Shown here: positions 8,969 to 17,129 of the stretch, in pieces
Layout of the letters: each line of letters starts with the position of its first letter
Numbering within the stretch: the stretch's first letter is position 1
Origin: Arachidicoccus sp.
GTDB taxonomy: Bacteria > Bacteroidota > Bacteroidia > Chitinophagales > Chitinophagaceae
Assembly (NCBI GenBank): GCA_028283605.1
Contig: JAPWKH010000033.1
Location: 310,001 to 374,000, forward strand
Direction: 5' to 3'
DNA: 64,000 nt
The notes under the pieces: model-generated
What the model was told of the DNA's origin: nothing
The model's database searches: none
Seen by the model: the letters and a program-made list of their open reading frames with translations, nothing else
Position numbers and translations under genes: made by a program

Positions 8969-9403
8969 CTAATTCCAATCGGGCAATACATTAATCTCAA
9001 TAAAATTTCCTTTCTCAATCTTCCAGCCGAAACTTTGATTTCCATTAGTTATTACTAAATAAGTTGCGGTAATATTATAATTATAACGTAGTAATTGGTC
9101 TAATACATTTTCCGTAATCGGCACATTCATTTCTTTGCATTCAACAAGCAGCCATGGAACTGATTTTTTGTACACAGCAATATCGTAGCGTTTTTTCAAT
9201 TCATGCAGCGTTATTTCTTTTTCTACAGAAATCAAAGAAGCCGGATAATTTTTGACATCGGTAAGATAACGGATAAAATTCTGGCGAACCCATTCTTCAT
9301 TCGTAAGGCGTACCCAACGTTTCCGTACGTTATCGAAAATATGTTCCTTTCCGTCGATAGTACGAATATTAAAATCCGGCTCAGGAAATTGTATAGAGAG
9401 CAT
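8969..9403 (-). CDS. HsdR N-terminal-domain-like nuclease-fold protein
   Basis: 144 residues that match only the N-terminal domain of type I restriction HsdR subunits (PF13588 type). The PD-(D/E)XK-like core is visible: R-Y-D-I-A-V-Y, then about 14 residues on W-L-L-V-E-C-K-E. No helicase domain or methyltransferase gene is near. Stand-alone versions occur widely in Bacteroidota as single genes; the biological role is unknown and restriction is not implied. Confidence 0.8.
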   Translation of the reverse strand: MLSIQFPEPDFNIRTIDGKEHIFDNVRKRWVRLTNEEWVRQNFIRYLTDVKNYPASLISVEKEITLHELKKRYDIAVYKKSVPWLLVECKEMNVPITENVLDQLLRYNYNITATYLVITNGNQSFGWKIEKGNFIEINVLPDWN

Positions 9404-9520
9404 AAATAATTTTTAACTACCTCGCGGCAGCGCCGATGAATTATTAGAATACAAGATTAAGATTGGTCAATATTACAGAAAAAGAAGAAACAATGTGATG
9501 AATAATTATTCCTAATAAAT

Positions 9521-9600
9521 AAAAAAAGCCCAATACTAAACAGTTAGTTTTGGACTATGGTTGTTGTGGGTTAAGTTCTTTTCTCGTGAAATTTCTAACA
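9521..9600 (-). ncRNA. Candidate small RNA with a strong terminator
   Basis: A minus-strand transcript must end at the terminator at 9527-9556, but no gene lies upstream of it before the next terminator at 9894-9924. A -7-like box, TAGCTTTG (minus strand, 9609-9602), would start an RNA of about 75 bases. No matching -33 box is seen and no known family is recognised. Confidence 0.3.
9527..9556 (-). terminator. Orphan intrinsic terminator
   Basis: Minus-strand stem of 13 pairs with one mismatch and one G-U, a four-base loop (CTGT) and a following run of seven T (9521-9527). It is too far from any minus-strand gene to serve one. Confidence 0.65.
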
Positions 9601-9706
9601 GCAAAGCTAAATTGCCGAAATAAGGTAAAATGTAATATCTATGCTATGCTCGTGTAAGTATATTACGACACAAAACTTAATTGATATAAAATAAATGGAG
9701 AGGCTG

Positions 9707-9856
9707 TTTAAGTTAATTGTAAAATAATGATTATGAAATTTTTTTAACCACAAAGTACTCAAAGTATTTCGCAAAGAAACCAAAGTAATCTTAGCGAACT
9801 TCGTGTAAAACTTTGTATGCTTTGCGGTTTAAAGATAAAAACACAATTAACTTAAA
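9707..9856. repeat. 150-bp inverted-repeat element (MITE- or REP-like)
   Basis: Perfect 14-base terminal inverted repeats: TTTAAGTTAATTGT at 9707-9720 and its exact reverse complement at 9843-9856. Inside lies a second imperfect inverted pair, TTAACCACAAAG (9744-9755) against CTTTGCGGTTTAA (9820-9832), so the whole can fold as a long hairpin. The core is rich in CAAAG/CTTTG words. It has no reading frame, and no second copy was noticed in the window. Confidence 0.55.
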
Positions 9857-9893
9857 GGGATTCTAAGGCGGACGAAAATTCTTTTTAAATTAA

Positions 9894-9924
9894 AAAAGGC
9901 GCTCCAAATTTTGAAGCGCCTTTT
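9894..9924 (-). terminator. Terminator of the DUF4399 gene
   Basis: Ten-base-pair stem AAAAGGCGCT (9894-9903) with AGCGCCTTTT (9915-9924), followed on the minus strand by a T-rich stretch. Confidence 0.75.
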
Positions 9925-9947
9925 CACATAATGATATTTAAAAAATT

Positions 9948-10463
9948 TTATTTTACAGTAATATTCACTGTACTTGACAATGTGCTGCCGTATGAACGAT
10001 GTATTGCATCGCCGAATTGTAAAGTGAGTTTATGTTTTCCGGGAGCCAACGTTATAGTATCCGCAATTTGTGCGCCACCGTAATGCTTATGCGTGCTATC
10101 TGCCGGAATTATTTCTCCGCTTGGAATAGAATCTTCCGCATCGATCAATAAATGATGATGCCCTATGCCCTCTGCAATTTGCCCAACAGGCGCTTTTTTT
10201 GCAACCGTCATATTATCTACACCGAATTGCAATTTTACGGGAGAAGAAACTACAGCGCCATTTTTTAAATTTTTGAAAAATACTTTTGCGCCTGCAGGTA
10301 TCGCCGGCAAAGCAGGAACGGTATCTGCTTTCGGTGCAGTGGCCGCGCTATCCGGAGCTGCCGCAACTGCTGAAGAATCTGCGGATGATGAAGTTGATGA
10401 GCCTGAATTACAAGCCACTAAAGAAGTCAATAAAATTGCAGAGATGAAAAATAATTTACGCAT
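9948..10463 (-). CDS. DUF4399 lipoprotein
   Basis: 171 residues. A lipoprotein signal (lipobox L-V-A-C, Cys18) is followed by a low-complexity Ser/Ala/Asp linker (20-55) and a beta-rich domain with V-F-F-K-N-L-K-N-G-A, G-H-H-H-L-L-I-D and H-K-H-Y-G-G-A-Q, the pattern of DUF4399. Histidines in the two clusters could bind a metal, but this is only suggested by sequence. It stands alone with its own terminator. Confidence 0.85.
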   Translation of the reverse strand: MRKLFFISAILLTSLVACNSGSSTSSSADSSAVAAAPDSAATAPKADTVPALPAIPAGAKVFFKNLKNGAVVSSPVKLQFGVDNMTVAKKAPVGQIAEGIGHHHLLIDAEDSIPSGEIIPADSTHKHYGGAQIADTITLAPGKHKLTLQFGDAIHRSYGSTLSSTVNITVK

Positions 10464-10552
10464 AATATATATTTTTTGTATAAATAATTATTTGATATGC
10501 TAATGTAAGCCTCATTCATTGAACGGCAATTATTAAACCAATTTTTCTTATG

Positions 10553-10560
10553 TACTTTTG
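10553..10560 (+). promoter_or_regulatory. -7 box for the RsmF-like gene
   Basis: TACTTTTG matches TAnnTTTG and lies 23 bases before the GTG start. No TTG element is found at the usual distance upstream. Confidence 0.3.
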
Positions 10561-10583
10561 TTTAGCAAAATATAAACTTTAAC

Positions 10584-11948
10584 GTGGCATTATCATTACC
10601 CGAAGCATTCCTTTCTTCATTGGAAAATAGTGCAGGATTTGACAAAGAATCATTCGTAAAAATTCATAACGGCGCAAGCGCAATTACTTCCATACGCTAT
10701 AATCCCGTAAAGATAAACCAATATAAAGGGTTGCTGCCTGCAGACAAAGTATTGTGGAACCCTTATGGATATTATCTTTCAGAGCGGCCATCTTTTACGC
10801 ACGATCCATTATTCCATGGAGGATTATATTATGTTCAAGAGGCGGGAAGCCAATTTTTATGGGAAGTATTATCACAAACAATCAGCCGGAAAGAAGATAT
10901 AAAAGTTTTGGACGTATGTGCTGCGCCGGGCGGCAAATCAACCTTGTTGTCTTCTTATTTTCATAAAGGGTTGATTGTAGCCAACGAAGTAATAAAATCC
11001 AGAGTAAATGTTTTAAGTGAGAATATTACAAAATGGGGAACCGGAAATATTGTTGTTACCAATAACGATCCGCAACACTTCAGCGGCATAAAAAATTATT
11101 TTGATGTAGTACTGATAGATGCGCCATGCAGTGGAAGTGGTTTGTTCAGAAAAGACAATAGCGCTATTGCGGAATGGAGCGAAGAAAAGGTAGTGCTTTG
11201 CAGCAAAAGGCAGCAACGGATTTTATCCGATATTTATCCTGCTCTTAAACAAAATGGATTGCTTATTTATTCCACTTGTTCCTATTCGCCGCAGGAAGAT
11301 GAAGAAATACTTGATTGGCTTACTGATAATTTTTCTTTGGAAAATATTCCTTTACAATTACAAAACGAATGGAATATCACAACTGTTAATTCTTTAAAAT
11401 ACAAGTCGGAAGGCTATAAATTTTTTCCGGATAGAACAAGAAGCGAAGGCTTTTTTATTGCCGCATTCAGAAAAAAAGATGGAGAGATTTTTGCCGATAA
11501 GATGAGTACTTCTAAAATTTTATTGCCGGATAAAAATGAAATAAAAGAAACAGAAAAATGGATTGATACAAATTATGAAATCGATTTGATAAAACATTTT
11601 GATTCCATTATTGCCATCAACAAAAACAGAATGGAAGATGTTGCTTTTTTGCAAAAACATTTGTACATAAAAAAAGCAGGAACAGAAGTGGGAGAAATTA
11701 AAAACAAAGGATTGGTGCCTGCACATGATTTAGCGTTAAGTAGTATTTTCGCAAAAGAAATTCCGGTAATTTATTTAGACAAGGCACAAAGTTTGCAATA
11801 TCTAAAAAGAAAGGATTTGTATATAGATACCGAAATAAAAGGATGGGCAATCGTGAATTATGAAGGAGTAAATTTAGGCTGGGTAAAAGTATTGCCGAAC
11901 AGAATTAATAATTACTACCCGAATGAATGGCGAATATTAAAAGATTAA
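10584..11948 (+). CDS. rsmF: RsmF-like rRNA (cytosine-C5) methyltransferase
   Basis: 454 residues of the NOL1/NOP2/Sun family. The SAM site is D-V-C-A-A-P-G-G-K-S (110-119). Both family cysteines are present: Cys182 in D-A-P-C-S-G-S-G and Cys232 in S-T-C-S-Y-S-P. The C-terminal 150 residues form the RsmF-type PUA-like RNA-binding extension ending in P-N-E-W-R. The GTG start is used because the first helix (L-P-E-A-F-L) begins at once. The exact rRNA position cannot be told from sequence. Confidence 0.9.
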   Translation: MALSLPEAFLSSLENSAGFDKESFVKIHNGASAITSIRYNPVKINQYKGLLPADKVLWNPYGYYLSERPSFTHDPLFHGGLYYVQEAGSQFLWEVLSQTISRKEDIKVLDVCAAPGGKSTLLSSYFHKGLIVANEVIKSRVNVLSENITKWGTGNIVVTNNDPQHFSGIKNYFDVVLIDAPCSGSGLFRKDNSAIAEWSEEKVVLCSKRQQRILSDIYPALKQNGLLIYSTCSYSPQEDEEILDWLTDNFSLENIPLQLQNEWNITTVNSLKYKSEGYKFFPDRTRSEGFFIAAFRKKDGEIFADKMSTSKILLPDKNEIKETEKWIDTNYEIDLIKHFDSIIAINKNRMEDVAFLQKHLYIKKAGTEVGEIKNKGLVPAHDLALSSIFAKEIPVIYLDKAQSLQYLKRKDLYIDTEIKGWAIVNYEGVNLGWVKVLPNRINNYYPNEWRILKD

Positions 11949-11956
11949 TTTTATCA

Positions 11957-11986
11957 TTGCCAATAAAGCAGCAATTTATACATTTG
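11957..11986 (+). promoter_or_regulatory. Promoter of the LysM gene
   Basis: TTG at 11957-11959, a 19-base spacer and TACATTTG at 11979-11986 form one of the best matches to the Bacteroidota consensus in the window, 33 bases before the start codon. Confidence 0.5.
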
Positions 11987-12019
11987 AAGAAATAGATTAA
12001 ATAAAGAATACAGATACGA

Positions 12020-12895
12020 ATGAAAAAAATCGTTTTAGTAATAAGCAGTTTTTTTATTATTGGAATAGCAGCTGCACAATCCAACTATATTGTTCATACG
12101 ATTAAAGACGGCGAAACGCTTACAAAGCTCGCGAACAAATATGGCACAACTGTAGGCGATATTATGCGCCTTAATCAGATGACGACTTCGAGCAAATTGT
12201 CAATAGGAGAGGAGGTGAAAATCCCAACATCGCAGGCTTCAAAAGAAACTACTCATGTTGTTGCAAAAGGAGAAACATTGTATTCTATTGCCAAAAAAAA
12301 TCACATTACGGTAGCGCAATTACGCGACTGGAACAATATTCCGGATAATACGATCAAAGACGGACAAACATTAAGATTAACTGCGCCGGATAACAATTCA
12401 ACAAAAGATGACGCTTCAAATATAGCTTCATCGTCGCAAGAAAAAAATACATCTGCTGCAGATAATTCCGCTTCCGCTAATACGGTTGCAGCATCTCAGA
12501 TTTCTGCTGATGATAATGCAAAACAAAGATCTTCAGACGCAGAAACCGAAACATCGCAAACATCTGTAAACAACAATCCGGATGAAGGCGTTTTCGGCGT
12601 TACTTATCAAAGTAAAGCAAACGGCACCGAATTGATAACGAAAGGAACGGCCAGCATTTTTAAATCTGCAAGTGGCTGGGAGGACAAAAAATATTATATT
12701 TTAATGAACGATATTGCTCCCGGAACCATTGTGAAAGTACAGGCAAACGGAAAAACGGTGTACGCCAAAGTACTTTGGAATCTCGGCAATGTAAAAGAAA
12801 ATCAGGGATTGTCTTACCGTATCAGCGACGCTGCTGCGAGTGTATTAAATTTATCGGGAAATACTTTCGATATAATTGTTTCTTACTATAAATAA
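12020..12895 (+). CDS. Exported protein with two LysM domains and an RlpA-like C-terminus
   Basis: 291 residues: a signal peptide (1-19, ending in A-A-A-Q), LysM 1 (about 23-69, H-T-I-K-D-G-E-T-L), LysM 2 (about 75-120, H-V-V-A-K-G-E-T-L), a Ser/Asn/Asp-rich linker (125-190) and a compact beta domain (195-291) resembling a double-psi beta-barrel of the RlpA type (K-G-T-A-S-I-F, then N-D-I-A-P-G-T-I-V-K-V). LysM domains bind peptidoglycan, so it should act in the cell wall. The catalytic residues of lytic RlpA are not obvious. Confidence 0.85.
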   Translation: MKKIVLVISSFFIIGIAAAQSNYIVHTIKDGETLTKLANKYGTTVGDIMRLNQMTTSSKLSIGEEVKIPTSQASKETTHVVAKGETLYSIAKKNHITVAQLRDWNNIPDNTIKDGQTLRLTAPDNNSTKDDASNIASSSQEKNTSAADNSASANTVAASQISADDNAKQRSSDAETETSQTSVNNNPDEGVFGVTYQSKANGTELITKGTASIFKSASGWEDKKYYILMNDIAPGTIVKVQANGKTVYAKVLWNLGNVKENQGLSYRISDAAASVLNLSGNTFDIIVSYYK

Positions 12896-12911
12896 TTGCC
12901 CGGTTCGGTTA

Positions 12912-13988
12912 TTACAATTTTTCATATAATGCGCGCAGTTTTTCGCGCGTCATTATTTTTTCCCAATCTTTGCCCAAAGCATTTTCCCATAAGGGTTTCA
13001 TGCCGAGCGAAACATTGATCATTGTATTAAATTGTTCTTCGCTTAAACCTGCACAAATATTTTTCGGAATTTCTATTTGATGTTTATCAACCATTTGTTT
13101 AAACTCTTTTGCGCCATCGGGATAATATTCATCCAGATGATTCATCACAATACAATTCCCGATTCCGTGCTTTGTTCCCAGTACATACGCCAGGCCGTAG
13201 CTTACTGCATGCGCCACACCAACCTGACTGTATGCGATGCTCATTCCGCCGGCGTAAGAAGCCATCATTAAAGAATCGTCGCATTCATCATCCCAAACAT
13301 TTTTTTGCAAAAATACTTTTTGACAAAGTTCAAGCGCTTTCTCTCCGTAGCTTTTACTGAACTCATTTATATACGAACCTTGCAAACTTTCGATGCAATG
13401 AATATAACAATCCATTCCTGTATAAAAACGTTGATTTGCCGGAACATTATTTATCAATTCAGGATCCAGTACAATTTGATCAAATGGCGTAAAATCTGAA
13501 TTCATACCAAGTTTTCTTTCCGGGCCGGTCAATACACAAGTGCGGCTAACTTCCGCGCCTGTACCGCTGATTGTGGGAATTCCCACTTTATAAACGCCGG
13601 GCTTCTTTACCAAATCCCAACCCTGATAATCGGCAGAAGAACCTTCGTTGTTCATCATTAAAGAAACGGCTTTTGCCAGATCCATTACCGAACCGCCGCC
13701 AATACCGATGATGCCGCTTACGTTTCCAAATTCTTCTTTCAAATCTTTTGCGATTTTATCAACTTGTGTGGTTTTGGGTTCGTAAGTTGTATCGGCAATT
13801 ATAATCTTATCGTTATTGTGTACAGGTATTCTATCTATTAATGATTTTCCTTCAAAGAAATGATCTACCAAAAAGATCATAGGAAGATTGTCTTTTCTGC
13901 GAGGGTTAATTATTTCGTCCAATTGGCCAAAGCTGCCACGGCCATAAATCACATAATCCACCATTTTAAAATTCCGAAACTGTGCCAT
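12912..13988 (-). CDS. Iron-containing alcohol dehydrogenase family protein (KdnB-like)
   Basis: 358 residues. The NAD site is G-I-G-G-G-S (95-100) and the metal ligands are Asp193, His197 (M-D-C-Y-I-H), His260 (G-V-A-H) and His274 (G-T-K-H). The N-terminus (F-K-M-V-D-Y-V-I-Y-G-R-G-S-F) and length recall KdnB, which oxidises the 8-position of Kdo before amination, but no KdnA-type aminotransferase gene is here, so the substrate stays open. It is last in an operon with two membrane protein genes, 11 bases after the upstream stop. Confidence 0.85.
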   Translation of the reverse strand: MAQFRNFKMVDYVIYGRGSFGQLDEIINPRRKDNLPMIFLVDHFFEGKSLIDRIPVHNNDKIIIADTTYEPKTTQVDKIAKDLKEEFGNVSGIIGIGGGSVMDLAKAVSLMMNNEGSSADYQGWDLVKKPGVYKVGIPTISGTGAEVSRTCVLTGPERKLGMNSDFTPFDQIVLDPELINNVPANQRFYTGMDCYIHCIESLQGSYINEFSKSYGEKALELCQKVFLQKNVWDDECDDSLMMASYAGGMSIAYSQVGVAHAVSYGLAYVLGTKHGIGNCIVMNHLDEYYPDGAKEFKQMVDKHQIEIPKNICAGLSEEQFNTMINVSLGMKPLWENALGKDWEKIMTREKLRALYEKL

Positions 13989-13999
13989 TGTGTTTTAAA

Positions 14000-14854
14000 T
14001 TATGCTTGTATATTTTTAAAATTATAAACGCTTTTCTTAGTGAGCAGTTCTATATATTTTACCGGAACAAAAGGTAATAACATAATATAGAAAACGGTGA
14101 ACTGCACATCTACAAATTCATTTAAAGAGAGATGCAATATTATGCCTAAAAAAATCAATAAAATGTCAAATTTTTTTGTAAAAAATGCAACTATAAAACT
14201 TCCTTCTATAAGAATAGCGAAAGTATAAAATGCCTGAAGTATATAAGGATGCCTGATAAAAAAAGCAATAAAACTTGCGTAGGTAGAATGATTTTCCTGG
14301 AATAATAACCCGGCAAGATTCACTTCCACTGTGGCTAATGCTTCTGTAGAATGAAAGACAGTGCCATATAATACTTTCCAGCAAAACGTAATAAAATATA
14401 TTGTTGCGGTTACATATCGCATACCTTCCCAAACCGAGCCAAACATATATGAGCGGATAAAAACAAAAGCCAGGCTGAATATAATAATTCCGTACAAAGA
14501 ATGTTCGTGATGCATTGCTCCTCCGGAAAAAATTATATCATAAAGACTAAGGCTGAAAAATAACAGTAAATAAAGCAAATTCCATTGAGGCCTTATGAAT
14601 AATACAACAGGCAATACGGTAATACACAAATCGATTATTATGTGCAATGAATGATTTTGGATCATCCATTTTAAAATATGAAAATAATTAAGCGCTATAA
14701 AAGTAGGATCCGAATCTTTTAATATAAAAACACGCGTACCGATTTGCGTTAATGCAGCATGATTTTTAAATAAAATCATCCACCAAAAAATTACCCAGAT
14801 ACAATAAAATCTCGCTAAAAAATTACGTGCAGAAAAAGAAATTTGTGGCAGCAT
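14000..14854 (-). CDS. Multi-pass membrane protein, HTTM-like
   Basis: 284 residues with about six to seven hydrophobic helices, rich in Phe, Tyr and His. The pattern of paired His (M-H-H-E-H-S) and a final hydrophobic pair of helices recalls the HTTM family (vitamin-K-dependent carboxylase membrane domain), but key family residues are not secure by eye. The gene starts one base after the stop of the 183-residue gene upstream, so the two are translationally linked. Confidence 0.6.
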   Translation of the reverse strand: MLPQISFSARNFLARFYCIWVIFWWMILFKNHAALTQIGTRVFILKDSDPTFIALNYFHILKWMIQNHSLHIIIDLCITVLPVVLFIRPQWNLLYLLLFFSLSLYDIIFSGGAMHHEHSLYGIIIFSLAFVFIRSYMFGSVWEGMRYVTATIYFITFCWKVLYGTVFHSTEALATVEVNLAGLLFQENHSTYASFIAFFIRHPYILQAFYTFAILIEGSFIVAFFTKKFDILLIFLGIILHLSLNEFVDVQFTVFYIMLLPFVPVKYIELLTKKSVYNFKNIQA

Positions 14855-14855
14855 T

Positions 14856-15407
14856 TTAAAAGGTATATAAAAGTTTATAAGATTTTAATGCAGCAAAGTC
14901 ATTTTGATCATAGATAATTGTTTGTTCAAAAACTGCAACTTTTTTTATGGGAATGTGCATTGCTTTTGATAAATAATTTTTATACCAATCCTGAAATTTT
15001 GAAGTATCTTTCAAAGAATTAATTTCTTGCTTGGTATATCCCGGAAAAAAAACATCCAATGCTTTTCTGTATGTGATCCGCTGATTATCTTTTTTGGTTT
15101 TTATAAAGTTAGAATAGAAACCGATATTCCCCGATAACAAACCACCTGTCATATAGTTGTTGGGCAATTGCAAAGTGGTATCGTCATTCACTATTACTTT
15201 CAGATTGCCGTATGAAGGCTGCACATATTGTTTGTCCTTAAACAATCCCCAGCCTCTGAAAACCGGCGATATTCCTCTGTGTAGAAATGCCGGGATGCTT
15301 ACAAGCAACACGAAAAAAAACAGGAAAAACCAAAAGTATTTTTTATTCTCCCTGTATACTTTTGTAAAAAATAATCTTTCAACGATTGGATTGCTTGCTT
15401 GGTTCAT
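14856..15407 (-). CDS. Single-pass membrane protein of unknown function
   Basis: 183 residues, not recognised. A cytoplasmic N-terminus of about 24 residues is followed by one transmembrane helix (25-45) and a periplasmic domain of 135 residues. It is first in a three-gene operon with the HTTM-like protein and the iron alcohol dehydrogenase. In HTTM operons a small membrane-anchored partner is common, which agrees with the context. Confidence 0.7.
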   Translation of the reverse strand: MNQASNPIVERLFFTKVYRENKKYFWFFLFFFVLLVSIPAFLHRGISPVFRGWGLFKDKQYVQPSYGNLKVIVNDDTTLQLPNNYMTGGLLSGNIGFYSNFIKTKKDNQRITYRKALDVFFPGYTKQEINSLKDTSKFQDWYKNYLSKAMHIPIKKVAVFEQTIIYDQNDFAALKSYKLLYTF

Positions 15408-15563
15408 TTATTTCATATTGATTTATTAACCGATCTTAACGTGGGAATTTTCGATACTTCAATATATGATTAAAAAATATTCCTCACATAGGCATAATTA
15501 AAACTAAACGCTGCAAAAGTACTGCCTTTTAAGAAATCTTGTTTCACACTATATTCGTTATGA

Positions 15564-15700
15564 CGGGACAACTTTTTTGATAAGCTTTCGGTAAAAGAAT
15601 TACACAAGGCCGCTCATGCATACATAGACGAATTGCTCGGACAATGCCGAAAAGTATTTTTGATGAGCTGCGACTAAGCATTATCCAACAAAGAATTTCC
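15564..15700 (+). pseudogene. Relic of an ECF sigma factor (region 4)
   Basis: Read from 15564 in this frame the DNA gives D-K-L-S-V-K-E-L, then A-Y-I-D-E-L-L-G-Q-C-R-K-V-F-L-M-S, a stop (15675-15677), and A-L-S-N-K-E-F. This follows ECF region 4 (…E-L-P-P-Q-C-R-K-V-F-L-M-S-R…L-S-N-K-E-I-A) on both sides of the stop. Regions 2 and 3 are gone. Confidence 0.6.
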
Positions 15701-15757
15701 ACCTATTTTATTTTTTTATCAATAAAATAATTCTTAGTATCAATATTTTTTGAATAA

Positions 15758-15993
15758 TTAAAAATTAGCATTTACTTCCATTGTATAAGTTTTTGCAGAT
15801 TGTATCCCTCTCTGATTCTCGATATCTACGCCTCAACGGCTTGCACGCCAAATAATGCAGAGTTTCGCTGCATAAATATATAAATGTATGGATTTAAAAA
15901 CAGGCGTCTTGAATTTAGGGACGAAATCGTATGTCAGATTAACAAACTGTAATCTGATATTATTCGCCTTTCTTACTAAAAAAGGTTACTGAT
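15758..15993 (-). pseudogene. Relic of a SusC-type TonB-dependent receptor (C-terminal end)
   Basis: One minus-strand frame reads V-R-K-A-N-N-I-R-L-Q, L-T-Y-D-F-V-P, a strand ending A-A-K-L-C-I-I-W-R, an in-frame TGA (15833-15835), G-V-D-I-E-N-Q-R-G-I-Q, and finally S-A-K-T-Y-T-M-E-V-N-A-N-F followed by TAA. This is the last 77 codons of a SusC barrel, including the terminal Phe, as comparison with the intact SusC at 25014 shows (L-R-M-K-N-L-Q-L-G-Y, A-D-P-E, L-G-L-N-L-T-F). The frame is blocked by stops upstream of 15993. Confidence 0.8.
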
Positions 15994-16033
15994 TTAATAT
16001 TAACATTAAAATTTAACTAATTTGTCTATATTA

Positions 16034-17071
16034 TTAATTCACTTCTATGCTATCGGTAACATTAAAATCGCCTTTAATTTCTACACTATCAGATGATTGC
16101 TTATAAACGGTTATGGGAGTTTTAATTGTTTCATCGTTTCTTCTAATGTTGATATATTTATCTTCTGCCACACCATGTATCGCTGATAGAGCTACATGAA
16201 AAACATTTGGCGTTGGTGTTGTTCTAATCGTAACATCTGCATACATACCCGAACTCAATGTACCGTCGTTTATCACATCCAACTCGACTCTTTCAGAACG
16301 GAATTGGGGATTTATGTTATCGGCAATTCTGCTGATAATACCGCGCATTTCTTTGTTGTCCAATGAAGGAATGATGAATGCAACCGAATCGCCTTTTTTT
16401 AAATTCGCGGCAATATTTTCAGGCACATCTACCTGCAATCGTAAATGCGTTTCCTGCTTGAGTTCCAGCATGGGAACATCTTTAATAGAATTGCTTACAA
16501 GCGCTCCGGGATGTACATTTCGTGCAGTAATAACGCCCGGAAACGGCGCATGAACTTGCAGATAATTAATCATTGTTTCCTGTTGTTGCCAATTGGCTTG
16601 TGCGGCATTCATCATTGCAAGAGAAGACGCTACTTTTGATTTGTCCAAAGCCAAATCCATTGCAGATACTGCGCCTTCGGTTTGTGATGCTTCGAACAAA
16701 CGATTATAATTTTCTTTGTTGATTTCATAATCCGATTTTGCTTTTTCAAATTCGGCTTTCGCGCTTGCGGATGCTTGTTCCAGTTCGGGCGCTTCCAATG
16801 TCATCAACAGTTGTCCTGCACTTACTTTAGAACCAATATCCACCAAAACATTTTTTACATATCCGTTTACTTTCGGAAAAATGCTTACTTCCTGATACGC
16901 TGCAAACTGCGCGGGTAATTTTGAGATAATGGATAATCCGCCTTTTACAATCGGCGTGGTTTTTACAACTTTCTGTTCTACGCTTGTAGAAGATGGTTGT
17001 TTGCTTTTTTGTTCATTGCTGCACGATAAAAAAATTACCGAGCCGAACAGGATGATAAGAAAATATTTCAT
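16034..17071 (-). CDS. RND efflux periplasmic adaptor (system 1)
   Basis: 345 residues counted from the ATG at 17071. This start is preferred because it opens a lipoprotein signal (M-K-Y-F-L-I-I-L-F-G, lipobox L-S-C); the open frame continues upstream but would add a basic, non-conserved stretch. A lipoyl/barrel-sandwich segment flanks an alpha-helical hairpin (about 95-175), then beta-barrel and membrane-proximal domains follow. It is last in the operon 131-aa protein, TolC, permease, adaptor, an unusual order since adaptors normally come first. Confidence 0.9.
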   Translation of the reverse strand: MKYFLIILFGSVIFLSCSNEQKSKQPSSTSVEQKVVKTTPIVKGGLSIISKLPAQFAAYQEVSIFPKVNGYVKNVLVDIGSKVSAGQLLMTLEAPELEQASASAKAEFEKAKSDYEINKENYNRLFEASQTEGAVSAMDLALDKSKVASSLAMMNAAQANWQQQETMINYLQVHAPFPGVITARNVHPGALVSNSIKDVPMLELKQETHLRLQVDVPENIAANLKKGDSVAFIIPSLDNKEMRGIISRIADNINPQFRSERVELDVINDGTLSSGMYADVTIRTTPTPNVFHVALSAIHGVAEDKYINIRRNDETIKTPITVYKQSSDSVEIKGDFNVTDSIEVN

Positions 17072-17129
17072 TTGTTTATTTTTATTGTTATAGTTAATTA
17101 TTCTCTGAAACATTGATAAACACTGTGTT

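Noticed and set aside
8969-9403. Type I restriction system
   Set aside because: Only an isolated HsdR N-terminal-type domain is present; no hsdM, hsdS or helicase domain lies within the window.
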